Source of the DNA: Bufo bufo
Lineage: Eukaryota; Chordata; Amphibia; Anura; Bufonidae
Direction: 5' to 3'
NCBI RefSeq assembly: GCF_905171765.1
Contig: NC_053391.1
Location: 265,650,460 to 265,714,459 of the forward strand
Length of the DNA: 64,000 nt
Shown: in pieces, positions 9,353-20,038 of the stretch
How the letters are laid out: the number at the start of each line of letters is the position of its first letter
How positions within the stretch are numbered: position 1 is the first letter of the stretch
The notes under the pieces: model-generated
What the model was told of the DNA's origin: nothing
Database searches by the model: none
What the model saw: only the letters and a program-made list of their open reading frames with translations
Program-made: the position numbers and the translations under genes

Positions 9353-10750
9353 TCAAATGAAGCATGAGTACGAGATTGCTTCATTTAACCCATTAGGCTG
9401 GATGGTTTGCAATCTGAAGATCCACATCGCCTCTTTTTGAAGCAATGGTGTGTCAATATCTCCACCGCGTATGGATCTTTTAGGCATGAAAATACCCTGA
9501 ACTTTTAATACATCCGGATTCCCAGCATGTACTTCACGCACATGACGAGACACCGTAGTGTCCCTTGAGTTCCGGATGTTTGATAGATGTTCCCCTATCC
9601 TACGCCTCAATTCTCGCTTGGTCTTGCCCATGTACTGTAGTCCACATTTGCAGGTAATAAGGTATATCAAACCCACTGAGGTGCATCTAATAAAGGACCG
9701 AATCTTATATCTTATTCCACTAGTGGAACTAGTGAAAGAATCTCCTTTAGTGATGAATTTGCATATAATGCACGAACCACAGGGGAAGTTACCTTTAGCT
9801 GAATTTTTAAGCCATGTTTCAGGAGTGGGCCGAGTATAGAGGCTATGCACCAGTCGGTCAAATAAATTAGAACCATGTCTATACGTGACCAATGGGCGAT
9901 CAGATAGGGATGATCCAATATCAGGGTCCGATTGAAGAATGGGCCAATGGTTCTGCAGAATTTGATGAACTTGGCGGTGCGCCTTGTCAAAGTTAGCCAG
10001 AATACGTGGTGCCAATTCAGCATTGTCCCTATTTCTTGGGGTCAATAGTTGGCTGCGGTTTGTACTCATGGCATGATGGTACGCCTTTTTAAGGGTATAT
10101 TCTGGGTATCCTCTATTTTTAAACCTATGTTTCAGGTCCAAGGCTGCGGCCTTAAACTCCCCAAGCTCCGAACAATTTCTCCTGGCCCTGAGATACTGTC
10201 CCTTAGGGATCCCACTTCTCAGGGCCAGGGGATGTCCACTCTCCGAATGTAGGAGACTATTGGTCGCAGTTTGTTTCCTAAAAAGCTTGGTAGTAATGCG
10301 CCTATCAACGCCTATTGAGATGGTAAGGTCTAAAAACGTGATTTGGCTCTCCTGTATCTCTGATGTAAAAAAGAGGCCAACTTCATTGGTGTTTAAGATC
10401 TCCACGAAATCCAGAAATCCATCCTTGGTGCCATTCCACAATATCAGTACATCATCCAGATATCTAATCCATAACTGGATACAGGATGTGTATTGGTCCA
10501 TAGAATCCGCAAACACCACCTCCTTCTCCCACCAGCCCAGGAAGAGGTTTGCGAAGGTAGGGGCACAGGGACTGCCCATCGCAACCCCCCTGAGCTGGTG
10601 GTAGATACGTTGGTCGAAGAGGAAGATGTTGCGTGTCAAGATGAAGTCCAAAAGTTGCATGATGAAAGCATTATGGCGGCGACACTGATCCCCCCTCTGT
10701 CGGAGGAACGTCTCTACCGCTTTACACCCCAAATCATGTAATATAGAGGT
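9353..10750 (-). pseudogene. Penelope reverse transcriptase (C-terminal part) and GIY-YIG endonuclease
   Basis: This 459-codon open stretch encodes the second half of the polymerase. AMGSPCAPTFANLFL lies near residues 51-65 and the catalytic WIRYLDDVLILW has YLDD at 91-94. A CGSCIICK cysteine cluster lies near residue 318. The GIY-YIG nuclease with YLITCKCGLQYMGKT then RRRIGEH spans about 354-382. These enzymes copy the element's RNA at a nicked chromosomal site. Upstream, at about 10754, the codon after LDVEAL reads TAG. It is in the same frame as the preceding part (10751-11143), so a single nonsense change separates them. The product would have acted in the nucleus. It is inactive as it stands. 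Confidence 0.9.
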
Positions 10751-11574
10751 CTAAAGGGCTTCGACATCCAAACTAGCCAACCATATGTCCTGATCCCAAT
10801 AAATGCCATCCAGTCTCTGTAGCACATCCATAGTGTCGCGGGCATACGAGGGCAGACTCACTACAAATGGACGCAGAATGGTGTCCACATACGTACTTAT
10901 ATTTGCAGTGAGGCTGCCCATGCCCGAGACAATGGGTCTGCCCTTTAAAGGAAGACCCTGTTTATGTATTTTAGGCAAGCTATAGAGTGTAGCCAGAACA
11001 GGGAATTTAGGTAATAAAAATTCATACTCAGTCCTGCTAATTAATCTCTCTTGCAAAGCATCCTGCAGAATTACCGCAAGCTGGGCCTTAAAAGTCAATG
11101 TGGGATCAGAACTCAGAGTGTTATAAGTATTTTTATCCTCCAAAATGGAGAATGGTAATTTTCTTGGTCCATGACGACAATGTTGCCGCCCTTGTCAGAG
11201 GGCTTAATGACAACACTGTCGTCATTTTCCAACTGTTCCAGTGCCATTCTTTCCTGGGGGTTCATATTATCGTGTCCAAAGCACACCCCATCCAATTTCC
11301 GAAAATCCCGAATTACCACATTTAAGAAAGTATCAATGGGGGAATTGTCATTGAGGGGTGGGAATAGTTTAGAGGGATTCTTCAAGTCCGTATATGGACC
11401 ATCACCTATATCCCTATCCCCCTCCTCCGATAGACCCACTAGAAGATTTAAATCCTGCAGGTCTTCCACATCAATGCCCAGCTCAAGACACTGTCGTTTA
11501 TTATGCATGGAGAAAAATTTCTTCCACTTAAGCTTGCGTGCATATAGCTGCAGATCTTTGATCCAATAAAACAA
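10751..11574 (-). pseudogene. Penelope reverse transcriptase, N-terminal part
   Basis: Two minus-strand pieces are separated by a frameshift near 11120. The first (11113-11574) ends in VVIKPSDKGGNIVVMD, a Penelope-type hallmark upstream of the RT fingers. The second (10751-11143) has YSLPKIHKQGLPLKGRPIVS followed by GSLTANISTYVD and ends at LASLDVEAL before a TAG. Together they give the fingers and palm entry of the polymerase, which continues at 10750. Two lesions mean no full protein can be made. Confidence 0.85.
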
Positions 11575-11675
11575 GTTGAACTTTTGGAGGGGTACAAACG
11601 ATAAACCTTTTTGGAGAACCTCTATTTGTATTGGAGATAGGTCAAGCTTGGACAGGTTAACAACCTGAAATTCAT

Positions 11676-12461
11676 CTACTTTGGATCTACTGGGGGTCTC
11701 CTGTAACGTAGTAGATAGTCGGATATCGGTGGGGTCTGATCTAAAAAACCCCCACGTGAACCTCTTCCTCCTCTACCACCTTGTTTGCGTCCCCGTGATC
11801 CCTGAGATCTTCTATTCGCGTTACCCCGTCCACGGGATGGTAGAGTCACCCATTCACCGTCTGTGTCACATTCCGAGGAAGACAGATCCGTATCTATCTC
11901 AGAAGTGACCTGACGTCTTGGGCCAAATTCAAGTACTCTCCCTTCCTTAAAGTCATTGGTGTCTCTATTATACAGAAAATGTTTTCTTTCTTTAATTTGG
12001 GCAGTGAAGCGCTCAATATTCTGTTGTAAGAGCGTTTCTTTTTTATTAAAGTCACTGTGATCACAGAATTTTTTTGCCTGTAAAATGCTCTCCTTCAGTT
12101 CTAACTCACTTACTGATAATAATCGTCTCTCTTCTTCCAATAATAACCGCATTAAGCGGAGGGAGCCTGCAATGGATTCCTGCTCCCACTTTTTGAGAAA
12201 CTTATTTGAGCGTACACGTGCTGTAGGGAGGATCGGGCTTCTGAGACCTCTTGGAACTATATTATTTTTTATATAGGTATCCAAGGTCTGAACCTCCCAC
12301 CAACATCGAACATGATCTTTATATATGCGGTTCAGATGTTTAAAGGATGCAGTAATACTAATTTGCGCTGTCTGTGAAGGCAATTCATTTTCCGTAAACA
12401 CCTCCTTGGGATCCCCCAGCCAACATTCAGAGCTTAGGTCGTTGGACAAAAAGCCTGCCAT
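11676..12461 (-). pseudogene. Penelope N-terminal region with coiled-coil and RGG-rich tail
   Basis: This 261-codon minus-strand frame precedes the polymerase. Residues 60-170 are charged and helix-prone (for example LLLEEERRLLSVSELELKES), which suggests a coiled coil. About residues 208-245 are rich in Arg and Gly (RGGRGSRGG), as in RNA-binding tails. The frame ends at 11676, but the sequence typical of the next Penelope segment continues in another frame (KGLSFVPLQKFNLFYWIKDL), so a frameshift separates them. The role in RNA binding is inferred from composition. Confidence 0.65.
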
Positions 12462-12488
12462 TCCCCAACTAGGATATCAGCAAAAATT

Positions 12489-12939
12489 AAATTCTCAGAA
12501 ACGTTGAAAAGGAGGTTTTACGTCCACTAAATATATAAAACTATCTGCCTGAATAGACGTATGGGAGAAAATAATAAATAATTTATTGATTCATATAATA
12601 AAACGGGAAACTGAATATCACATCTGTGACTATCAGGCTTCCAGACTCAGGTGAATTGGCGTAGGAGTGGGATTAAATCCACACCATATATTAGCACCTA
12701 TGTGCTAGCTGAATAGGGATCTAGTCCGGACTCTTAGGTTGTGGTGTGAATGTAATCCCACTCCTACGCCACTTCACCTGAGTCTGGAAGCCTGATAGTC
12801 ACAGATGTGATATTCAGTTTCCCGTTTTATTATATGAATCAATAAATTATTTATTATTTTCTCCCATACGTCTATTCAGGAAGATAGTTTTATATATTTA
12901 GTGGACGTAAAACCTCCTTTTCAACGTTTCTGAGAATTT
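12489..12939. repeat. Large inverted repeat at the 5' end of the Penelope-like element
   Basis: Arms of about 200 bp, 12489-12688 and about 12729-12935, are near-perfect reverse complements. Both include the pseudo-LTR sequence and a further segment of about 50 bp (CAACGTTTCTGAGAATTT at 12922-12939 on the right). A transcript crossing it would fold into a long hairpin. Such tandem or inverted terminal copies are characteristic of Penelope-like insertions. Confidence 0.85.
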
Positions 12940-12952
12940 AAAATTGTGAGTG
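12940..12952. other. Target-site duplication, right of the Penelope-like element
   Basis: AAAATTGTGAGTG is identical to 8151-8163. Confidence 0.85.
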
Positions 12953-13906
12953 AGCCCACTCCCTTGGATGAGAAGCAACCCCACACATCAATGGTCTCAG
13001 GATGCTTTACTGTTGGCATGACACAGGACTGATGGCAGCGCTCACCTTTTCTTCTCCAGACGAGCCTTTTTCCAGATGCCCTAAACAATCGGAAAGAGGC
13101 TTCATCGGAGAATATGACTTTGCCCCAGTCCTCAGCAGTCCATTCACCAAACTTTCTGCAGAAGATCAATCTGTCCCTGATGTGTTTTTTTTTGAGAGAA
13201 GTGGCTTCTTTGCTGCCCTTCTTGACACCAGGCCATCTTCCAAAAGTCTTCGCCTCACTGTGCGTGCAGATGCGCTCACACCTGCCTGCTGCCATTCCTG
13301 AGCAAGCTCTGCACTGGTGGCACTCCGATCCTGCAGCTGAATCCTCTTTAGGAGACGATCCTGGCGCTTGCTGGACTTTCTTGGAAGCCCTGAAGCCTTC
13401 TTAACAGGAATTTAACCTCTTTCCTTGAAGTTCTTGATGATCCTATAAATTGTTGATTGAGGTGCAATCTTAGTAGCCACAATATCCTTGCCTGTGAAGC
13501 TATTTTTATGCAACGCAATGATGGCTGCACGCGTTTCTTTGCAGGTCACCATGGTTAACAATGGAAGAACAATGATTTCAAGCATCACCCTCCTTTTAAC
13601 ATGTCAAGTCTGCCATTTTAACCCAATCAGCCTGACATAATGATCTCCAGCCTTGTGCTCGTCAACATTCTCACCTGAGTTAACGAGACGATTACTGAAA
13701 TGATCCTTTAATGACAGCAATTAAATGCAGTGAAAAGTTTTTTTGGGGATTAAGTTAATTTTCATGGCAAAGAAGGACTATGCAATTCATCTGATCACTC
13801 TTCATAACATTCTGGAGTATATGCTAATTGCTATTATAAAAACTTAAGCAGCAACTTTTCCAATTTCCAATATTTATCTAATTCTCAAAACATTTGGCCA
13901 CGACTG
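12953..13906 (-). pseudogene. Tc1-type DD35E transposase, copy A, N-terminal half and right end
   Basis: The transposase start codon (MVTCKET) is at 13550-13552, and the helix-turn-helix part follows on the minus strand. The segment WTAEDWGKVIFSDEASFR near 13110 carries the first catalytic aspartate. Several frameshifts interrupt the frame around 13400. The element's right end (TTTGGCCACGACTG) finishes at 13906 and is followed by TA. This half belongs with 7733-8163, on the other side of the Penelope-like insertion. Confidence 0.85.
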
Positions 13907-13908
13907 TA

Positions 13909-14285
13909 CACTTTTTCTTATTTATTTTTTACACAATAATAGCATTTTTGAAGCAAAAAAATTAATTGTTTTAGTGTCTACATAGTCTGAGAGGCATAGC
14001 TTTTTATTTTTTGACTGATTGTCTTAGCTAGGGTCTCATTTTTTGCGGGATGAGGTGACTGTTTGATTGGTACTATTTTGGGAGGCATACACCTTTTTGA
14101 TCGCTTGGTTTTGCAATTTTTGTGATGTAAGGTAACAAAAAATTGCCTTTTTGGCACTTTATTTTAATTTTTTATGGTGTTCACCTGAGGGGTTAGGTCA
14201 TGTGATATTCTTATAGAGCTGGTTGTTATGGATGTGGTGATACCTATTGTAATATGTATGCTTTTTTACATTTATTTCACTTTAA
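13909..14285. repeat. Copy of the 337-bp-family repeat, left of a foldback
   Basis: It contains GCGGGATGAGGTGACTGTTT, TTTTTGATCGCTTGG and GAGGGGTTAGGTCATGTGAT, in the same order as in the 2430-3330 array. It is interrupted at 14282-14285 (TTAA) by a foldback and resumes at 15004. Confidence 0.75.
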
Positions 14286-15003
14286 AGGGCTTCTGTCACT
14301 CCACTAAAGTCATTTATTTTTTTTGGGCTACTTAAATTCCTTATACAGCGATATATCAATATATAATGCTCTTTCTCATTTTCGTTCAGTAGTTATATAA
14401 AAAAACAGACTTTTATAATATGTAAATTATAGCCGCATCCTCCTTTCATAAAGACGCCCCCTCCTCATGTTGATTGACAGGGCCAGCGAACGCGCTCGTC
14501 CTCTGACTGGCCCTGTGTGCAATTCAAATCCAACGCCTGTCTTCATTCGGCGCAGGCGCTTTGAAAGAAGGAGGCTCACCTCCTCAGCACTCCCTCAGTG
14601 CGCCTGCGCCGATGACGTCACCGAAAGAGAAGACGTCATTGGCGCAGGCGCACTGAGGGAGTGCTGATAAGGCGAGCCTCCTTCTCTCAGAGCGCCTGCG
14701 CCGAATGAAGACAGGCGCGGGATTTGAATTGCAGAAAGGGCCAGTCAGAGGACGAGTGCGTTCGCTGGCCCTGTCAATCAACATGAAGAGGGGGCGTCTT
14801 TATGAAAGGAGGATGCGACTGCTACCAGCAAGTAGCCGCCCTACTTGCCGGTAGAGAGGTAATTTACATATTATAAAAGTCCTTTTTTTGATATAACTAC
14901 TGAACGAAAATGAGAAAGAGCATTATATATTGATATAGCGCTGTATAAGGAATTTAAGTAGCCCAAAAAAAAAAAAAGACTTTAGTGGAGTGACAGAAGC
15001 CCT
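14286..15003. mobile_element. Foldback MITE with TTAA target duplication
   Basis: TTAA is duplicated at 14282-14285 and 15004-15007. The ends are AGGGCTTCTGTCACTCC and its inverse. The arms extend almost the whole length, meeting around 14615-14650, where ACGTCA motifs and GGCGCAGGCGCACTGAGGGA form the apex. The end reads TTAAAGGGC with its target, close to the TTAAAGGRR signature of the T2 (Kolobok-type) MITEs of Xenopus. Two near-identical 66-codon frames on opposite strands are mirror images of the arms, not genes. Confidence 0.85.
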
Positions 15004-15340
15004 TTAACACAATAATAGCATTTTCGAAACAAAAAAATTATGTTTTAATGTCTCCATGTTCTGTGAGCTATAGTTTAAATTTTTGATCAATTTTGTTATG
15101 TAGGGGCTCATTTTTTTTGTGGGATGCAGTGACTGTTTTATTGGTACCATTTTGTGGGACATACGCCTTTTTGATCACTTGGTGTTGCCCTTTTTGTGAT
15201 GTAAGTGGACAAAAATGGCTTTTTTGACACAGTTTTTATTTATCAGACGGGGTGGATAATTTGATATTTATAGAGCCAGCCGTCACGGATACGGAAATAA
15301 CAAATATGTATATTCTATAAAAAAAATCTATTTTTAATTT
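15004..15340. repeat. Copy of the 337-bp-family repeat, right of the foldback
   Basis: The repeat resumes with AACACAATAATAGCATTTT and continues with related landmarks (GTGGGATGCAGTGACTGTTT, GATCACTTGGTGTTGC). It shows that the array was cut cleanly by the foldback at TTAA. Confidence 0.7.
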
Positions 15341-15795
15341 TTTTAATTACTTAATTGGGGAATTTTTTTTTTTACATGTGAAACCTTTTTGAATTTTTTT
15401 TTATAAAATAGTTTATTTTTTATTTTACACTTTGCGTCCCCCATAAGGTTATAGAAGACCTCTGGGGGACATTTAACTTCTTCAAAAGACGGACTTAAAA
15501 CCCGCCCCCGAGTCCAGCTAACCCACGCCTCTGATCCAGTTAGGCCACTCCCCCTCCTACTCCACAGCTGATGGGGATTAAAAAAATGAAGGTAAAAATC
15601 AACTTCCGTCAGCTGCAAGGGTAGGAGGGAGGGTGACTTTCTCCCTGCAGCTCAAGCTCAGACTGCACAGTGCTGCTGTCTGAGAGTGAGCTGTTCAAAA
15701 TGACATCCCTGTGTCCGTCCAGGCCCTGTGCCGGCCAGGGAGTCTGAAAGCCGGACTAAAACCGGACCTCTGACCACCCTAGGGGCAAGCTGCTG
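15341..15795. other. No gene recognised; probable repeat flank
   Basis: An AT-rich segment is followed from 15420 by GC-richer sequence ending CCGGACTAAAACCGGACCTC. It leads straight into a minisatellite and is probably part of the same unidentified repeat. A short minus-strand frame (15343-15618) has no domain. Confidence 0.4.
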
Positions 15796-15799
15796 TGGA

Positions 15800-16395
15800 G
15801 GTCACAGTTAAGGGGACGGTCCGCTATGGAGGTCAGTGTTAGGGGCAGATTGATGTAGAGGCCACTGTTAAGGGGCGGGTTATTGTGGAAATCACTGTTA
15901 ACGAGATGGGTAATGTGGAGGGGAGGTCACTAATAAAGGGGCGGCCGCTGTGGAGATCACTGTTAAAGGGGAGGGCACTGTGGATGTTACTGTTAAGTGG
16001 GTAGGCCGCTGTGGAAGTCACTGTTAAAGGGGCAGTCACTGGGGAGGTCACTGTTAAGGGAGGAGGGGACTGTGGAGGCCACTATTAAAGGGGCAGCGGG
16101 GTACTCTGAGGTCACTGTTAAGGCAGCAGGATACTGTGAGGTCACTATTAATGGAGCAGGGTACTGTGGCAGACACTGTTAAAGGGGCAGTAGCTCTGGA
16201 GGTCTCTGTTAAGGGGGCCAGGAATGGAGGAGGTCAGTTAAGGGGACTGTAACCTATGGTCAGTGTTAAGGGGCGGGTGCTGTAGAGGTCACTGTTAAGG
16301 GGGCTGTCCCCTGTGAAGGTCAATGTTAAGGGGGTGGGCTGCTGTGGAGGTCCCATTTTAAGGAGACGGGGCACTGTGGGGGGGCAGTGTTAAAC
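15800..16395. repeat. Minisatellite (GTGGAGGTCACTGTTAAGGG unit)
   Basis: About twenty imperfect units of 26-30 bp share GGAGGTCACTGTTAAGGGG. The same unit recurs at 17530-17740, 48695-48800 and 49300-49370. Open frames across it are repeat artefacts. Confidence 0.9.
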
Positions 16396-16925
16396 GGGTT
16401 GTCCAAGTTATATTTATTGATGACCTATCCTCAGGTCATCATTATCAGATCGGCTGGGGTCCGATCACGCACCGTGCCAGCGCTGCCTTCTCTTCATTGT
16501 TTACCTGCTCGCCGTTGCATCTGCAGCGGTGAGCAGGTGTAATTACACCCACGCCGTCCCATTCATTTCAATGGTACAGATCGCTTCTATACCCTTGTAT
16601 AGGAGCGATCCGTACCATTGAAATGAATTGGACGGCTTGGATGTAATTACATAGACTATGTTCTGAGTGGAAATTTTCACCCCACGCTTTGCAATTATTT
16701 GCCAAAAAATAGGCTTAGTAACCTAACTGCCAAACTACAGGAGCCATTGTCTGTTGGCTGTTGTGGCAGTTAGCCTAGATATTCATCAGGTTCCATATAG
16801 CAACCAATCACAGCTCATCTTCTATTTTGCTACAGGTCATTAATATGAAGTCTGATTGGTTGCTATAAGCAAAGAAGGACATTCTTGGTATAAGACAGCT
16901 TATGAGTGAGTTAATATGACACATG
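16396..16925. repeat. Dispersed repeat with a strong hairpin, then a second palindromic repeat
   Basis: 16396-16650 carries TTGATGACCTATCCTCAGGT and a near-perfect hairpin at about 16553-16636 (arms beginning CCGTCCCATTCATTTCAATG). 16740-16880 carries TAGCAACCAATCACAG and its inverse CTGATTGGTTGCTA, another small palindrome. Both appear non-coding. Confidence 0.6.
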
Positions 16926-16932
16926 ACCTTAA

Positions 16933-17404
16933 AGAGGACCTTTCACCGATTATTACACTATGAACTAACTATACAGACATGTAGAGCGGCACCCGGGGAT
17001 CTCACTGCACTTACTATTATCCCCGGGCGCCGCTCCGTTCTCCTGCTATGTCCTCCGGTATCTCCGTTCCCTAAGTTATGGTAGGCGGAGTCTGCCCTTG
17101 TTCTTTTGTAGTGCTGGCCAATCGCATTGCAGAGCTCACAGCCTGGGAGAAAATAACCTCCCAGGCTGTGAGCTCTGCGCTGCAATTGGCCTGCGCTAGA
17201 GCAGAACAAGGGCAGACTCCGCCTACCCTAACTTAGTGACTGGAATCTCCGCCTATTATAACTTAGTGAGCAGAGATACCGGAGGGCATAGCGGCAGAAC
17301 GGAGCGGCGCCCGGGGATAATAGTAAGTGCAGTGAGATCCCCGGGCGCCGCTCTACACGTCTGTATAGTTAGTTCATAGTGTAATAATCGGTGAAAGGTC
17401 CTCT
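16933..17404. mobile_element. TTAA-flanked palindromic MITE (AGAGGACCTTTCACC family), copy 1
   Basis: The 472-bp element has ends AGAGGACCTTTCACCGATTA and the exact inverse, with TTAA at 16929-16932 and 17405-17408. Inner arms include GGGCGCCGCTCCGTTC. Related copies are at 39915-40137 (half only) and 63580-64000. The TTAA target suggests a Kolobok or piggyBac relationship. It has no coding capacity. Confidence 0.85.
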
Positions 17405-17529
17405 TTAAGTATATACTAATCCTGTGGGGGTTTTCTATACTGTCAATTAAAGACAACAATGCCCCGTAAGAAAAGGAATTTGATTGGACGATAGTCGTCA
17501 GATGCAAAGAGAAAAGCCGTATAAGGGGG

Positions 17530-17831
17530 CGGATTATTATGGAAATCGCTGTTAACAAGATGGGGTACTGTGGAGGTCACAAATAAAGAGCGGGCCACTG
17601 TGGAGGTTACTGTTAAAGGGACGGGCGCTGTGGAGGTTACTGTTAAGGGGGCGGGGTACTGTGGAGGTCACTGTTAAAGAGGCAGGGAACTCAGGGGGTC
17701 AGCGTTAAGGGGTGAGGGGCTGTAGAGGTCACTCTTATGGGAGATACTGTCAATATCTCTCTTAACGACACACAGAAACATTAAATCAAATTGATTAAAT
17801 ATACCCGTGCGAAGCCGGGTCCTTCTGCTAG
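17530..17831 (+). mobile_element. Helitron-like 3' end preceded by a minisatellite
   Basis: Several 28-bp units of the GGAGGTCACTGTTAA minisatellite run to 17740. They are followed by ACCCGTGCGAAGCCGGGT (17803-17820; stem ACCCG with CGGGT). Seven bases later CTAG lies at 17828-17831, next to T. A short hairpin just upstream of a CTRR end inserted before T is the Helitron 3' signature. No helicase is present and I could not place the 5' end, so this would be a non-autonomous copy. Confidence 0.5.
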
Positions 17832-17837
17832 TATATA

Positions 17838-18685
17838 CAGTACAGACCAAAAGTTTGGACACACCTTCTCATTCAAAGATTTTTCTTTATTTTCATGACT
17901 ATGAAGGCATCAAAACTATTAACACATGTGGAATTATATACATAACAAACAAGTGTGAAACAACAGAAAATATGTCATATTCTAGGTTCTTCAAAGTAGC
18001 CACCTTTTGCTTTGATTACTGCTTTGCACACTCTTGGCATTCTCTTGATGAGCTTCAAGAGGTAGTTCCCTGAAATGGTCTTCCAACAGTCTTCAAAGGA
18101 GTTCCCAGAGATGCTTAGCACTTGTTGGCCCTTTTGCTTTCACTCTGCGGTCCAGCTCACCCCAAACCATCTCGATTGGGTTCAGGTCCGGTGACTGTGG
18201 AGGCCAGGTCATCTGACTGACTGGCTGACTGACTGACCTTCATTTCTTAAAGTAATGATGGCCACTCGTTTTTCTTTACTTAGCTGCTATTTTCTTGCCA
18301 TAATACAAATTCTAACAGTCTATTCAGTAGGACTATCAGCTGTGTATCCACCTGACTTCTCCTCAACGCAACTGAAATCCCACTTATTAAACCTGACAGG
18401 GCACACCTGTGAAGTGAAAACCATTTCAGGGGAATACCTCTTGAAGCTCATCAAGAGAATGCCAAGAGTGTGCAAAGCAGTAATCAAAGCAAAAGGTGGC
18501 TACTTTGAAGAACCTAGAATATGACATAGTTTCCGTTGTTTCACACTTGTTTGTTATGTATATAATTCCACATGTGTTAATTCATAGTTTTGATGCCTTC
18601 AGTGTGAATCTACAATTTACATAGTCATGAAAATAAAGAAAACTCTTTGAATGAGAAGGTGTGTCCAAACTTTTGGTCTGTACTG
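17838..18685. mobile_element. Tc1-derived foldback made from two opposed 3' ends
   Basis: The ends are CAGTACAGACCAAAAGTTTG and its inverse, with TA at 17836-17837 and 18686-18687. The left part encodes the end of a Tc1 transposase on the minus strand. The right part encodes the same end on the plus strand (EYLLKLIKRMPRVCKAVIKA, near 18435-18495). It is therefore a rearranged copy with two inverted 3' halves. No complete transposase is possible. Confidence 0.85.
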
Positions 18686-18693
18686 TATATATA

Positions 18694-20034
18694 CACTGCT
18701 CAAAAAAATAAAGGGAACACTTAAACAACACAATGTAACTCCAAGTCAATCACACTTCTGTGAAATCAAACTGTCCACTTAGGAAGCAACACTGAGTGAC
18801 AATCAATTTCACATGCTGTTGTGCAAATGGGATAGACAACAGGTGGAAATTATAGGCAATTAGCAAGACACCCCCAATAAAGGAGTGGTTCTGCAGGTGG
18901 TGACCACAGACCACTTCTCAGTTCCTATGCTTTCTGGCTGATGTTTTGGTCACTTTTGAATGCTGGCGGTGCTTTCACTCTAGTGGTAACATGAGACGGA
19001 GTCTACAACCCACACAAGTGGCTCAGGTAGTGCAGCTTATCCAGGATGGCACATCAATGCGAGCTGTGGCAAGAAGGTTTGCTGTGTCTGTCAGCGTAGT
19101 GTCCAGAGCATGGAGGCGCTACCAGGAGACAGGCCAGTACATCAGGAGACGTGGAGGAGGCCGTAGGAGGGCAACAACCCAGCAGCAGGACCGCTACCTC
19201 CGCCTTTGTGCAAGAAGGAACAGGAGGAGCACTACCAGAGCCCTGCAAAATGACCTCCAGCAGGCCACAAATGTGCATGTGTGTGCTTAAACGGTCAGAA
19301 ACAGACTCCATGAGGGTGCTATGAGGGCCCGACGTCCACAGGTGGGGGTTGTGCTTACAGCCCAACACCATGCAGGATGTTTGGCATTTGCCAGAGAACA
19401 CCAAGATTGGCGAATTCGCCACTGGCGCCCTGTGCTCTTCACAGATGAAAGCAGGTTCACACTGAGCACATGTGACAGACGTGACAGAGTCTGGAGACGC
19501 TGTGGAGAACGTTCTGCTGCCTGCAACATCCTCCAGCATGACCGGTTTGGCATTGGGTCAGTAATGGTGTGGGGTGGCATTTCTTTGGAGGGCCGCACAG
19601 CCCTCCATGTGCTCGCCAGAGGTAGCCTGACTGCCATTAGGTACCGAGATGAGATCCTCAGACCCCTTGTGAGACCATATGCTGGTGCGGTTGGCCCTGG
19701 GTTCCTCCTAATGCAAGACAATGCTAGACCTCATGTGGCTGGAGTGTGTCAGCAGTTCCTGCAAGACGAAGGCATTGATGCTATGGACTGGCCCGCCCGT
19801 TCCCCAGACCTGAATCCAATTGAGCACATCTGGGACATCATGTCTTGCTCTATCCACCAACGTCACGTTGCACCACAGACTGTCCAGGAGTTGGCAGATG
19901 TTTTAGTCCAGGTCTGGGAGGAGATCCCTCAGGAGACCGTCCGCCACCTCATCAGGAGCATGCACAGGCGTTGTAGGGAGGTCATACAGGCACGTGGAGG
20001 CCACACATACTACTGAGCCTCATTTTGACTTGTT
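18694..20034 (+). mobile_element. Tc1-type DD34E element, 3' end missing
   Basis: The left end CACTGCTCAAAAAAATAAAG starts at 18694 after TA. Coding sequence follows to 20016, and the element then stops at TTAA (20035-20038), where a TTAA-bordered repeat begins. No right inverted end resumes before the next Tc1 element at 22326. The 3' terminus has thus been lost in connection with the 20.0-22.3 kb repeat block. Confidence 0.85.
18991..20016 (+). pseudogene. Tc1 DD34E transposase with a single nonsense codon
   Basis: From the ATG at 18991 the frame encodes a Tc1-family DDE transposase of about 341 codons. It has paired helix-turn-helix motifs (residues about 1-100, with [10 protein letters not shown] as a GRRR-type AT-hook-like link), PVLFTDESRF with the first aspartate, LLMQDNARPH with the second, and SPDLNPIEHIWD with the glutamate 34 residues on. 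The only visible lesion is TAA at 19288-19290, in frame, where CAA (Gln) is expected. The rest of the frame is open to the stop at 20014-20016. With one lesion the copy looks relatively young, but the right end is lost, so it could not move itself. Confidence 0.9.
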
Positions 20035-20038
20035 TTAA

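Larger units (their letters stand above)
8164..12939 (-). mobile_element. Penelope-like retroelement, nearly complete
   Basis: The element spans about 4.78 kb and has a 13-bp target duplication (8151-8163 and 12940-12952). Its protein has reverse transcriptase with the YLDD motif, then a GIY-YIG endonuclease with a CKCG motif. That combination defines Penelope-like elements and points to the Neptune-like branch. The ends are typical and odd. A terminal segment of about 200 bp (8164-8365) occurs again in direct orientation at 12538-12690 and in inverted orientation at about 12729-12897, which is a pseudo-LTR plus inverted-copy layout. It lies inside a DD35E Tc1 element and so is younger than that insertion. 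The reading frames are damaged. Confidence 0.9.

Noticed and set aside
9558..10604. Plus-strand ORFs opposite the Penelope gene
   Set aside because: Shadows of the minus-strand RT/GIY-YIG frame.
14467..14784. Two similar 66-codon ORFs on opposite strands
   Set aside because: They are mirror images produced by the inverted arms of a foldback MITE.
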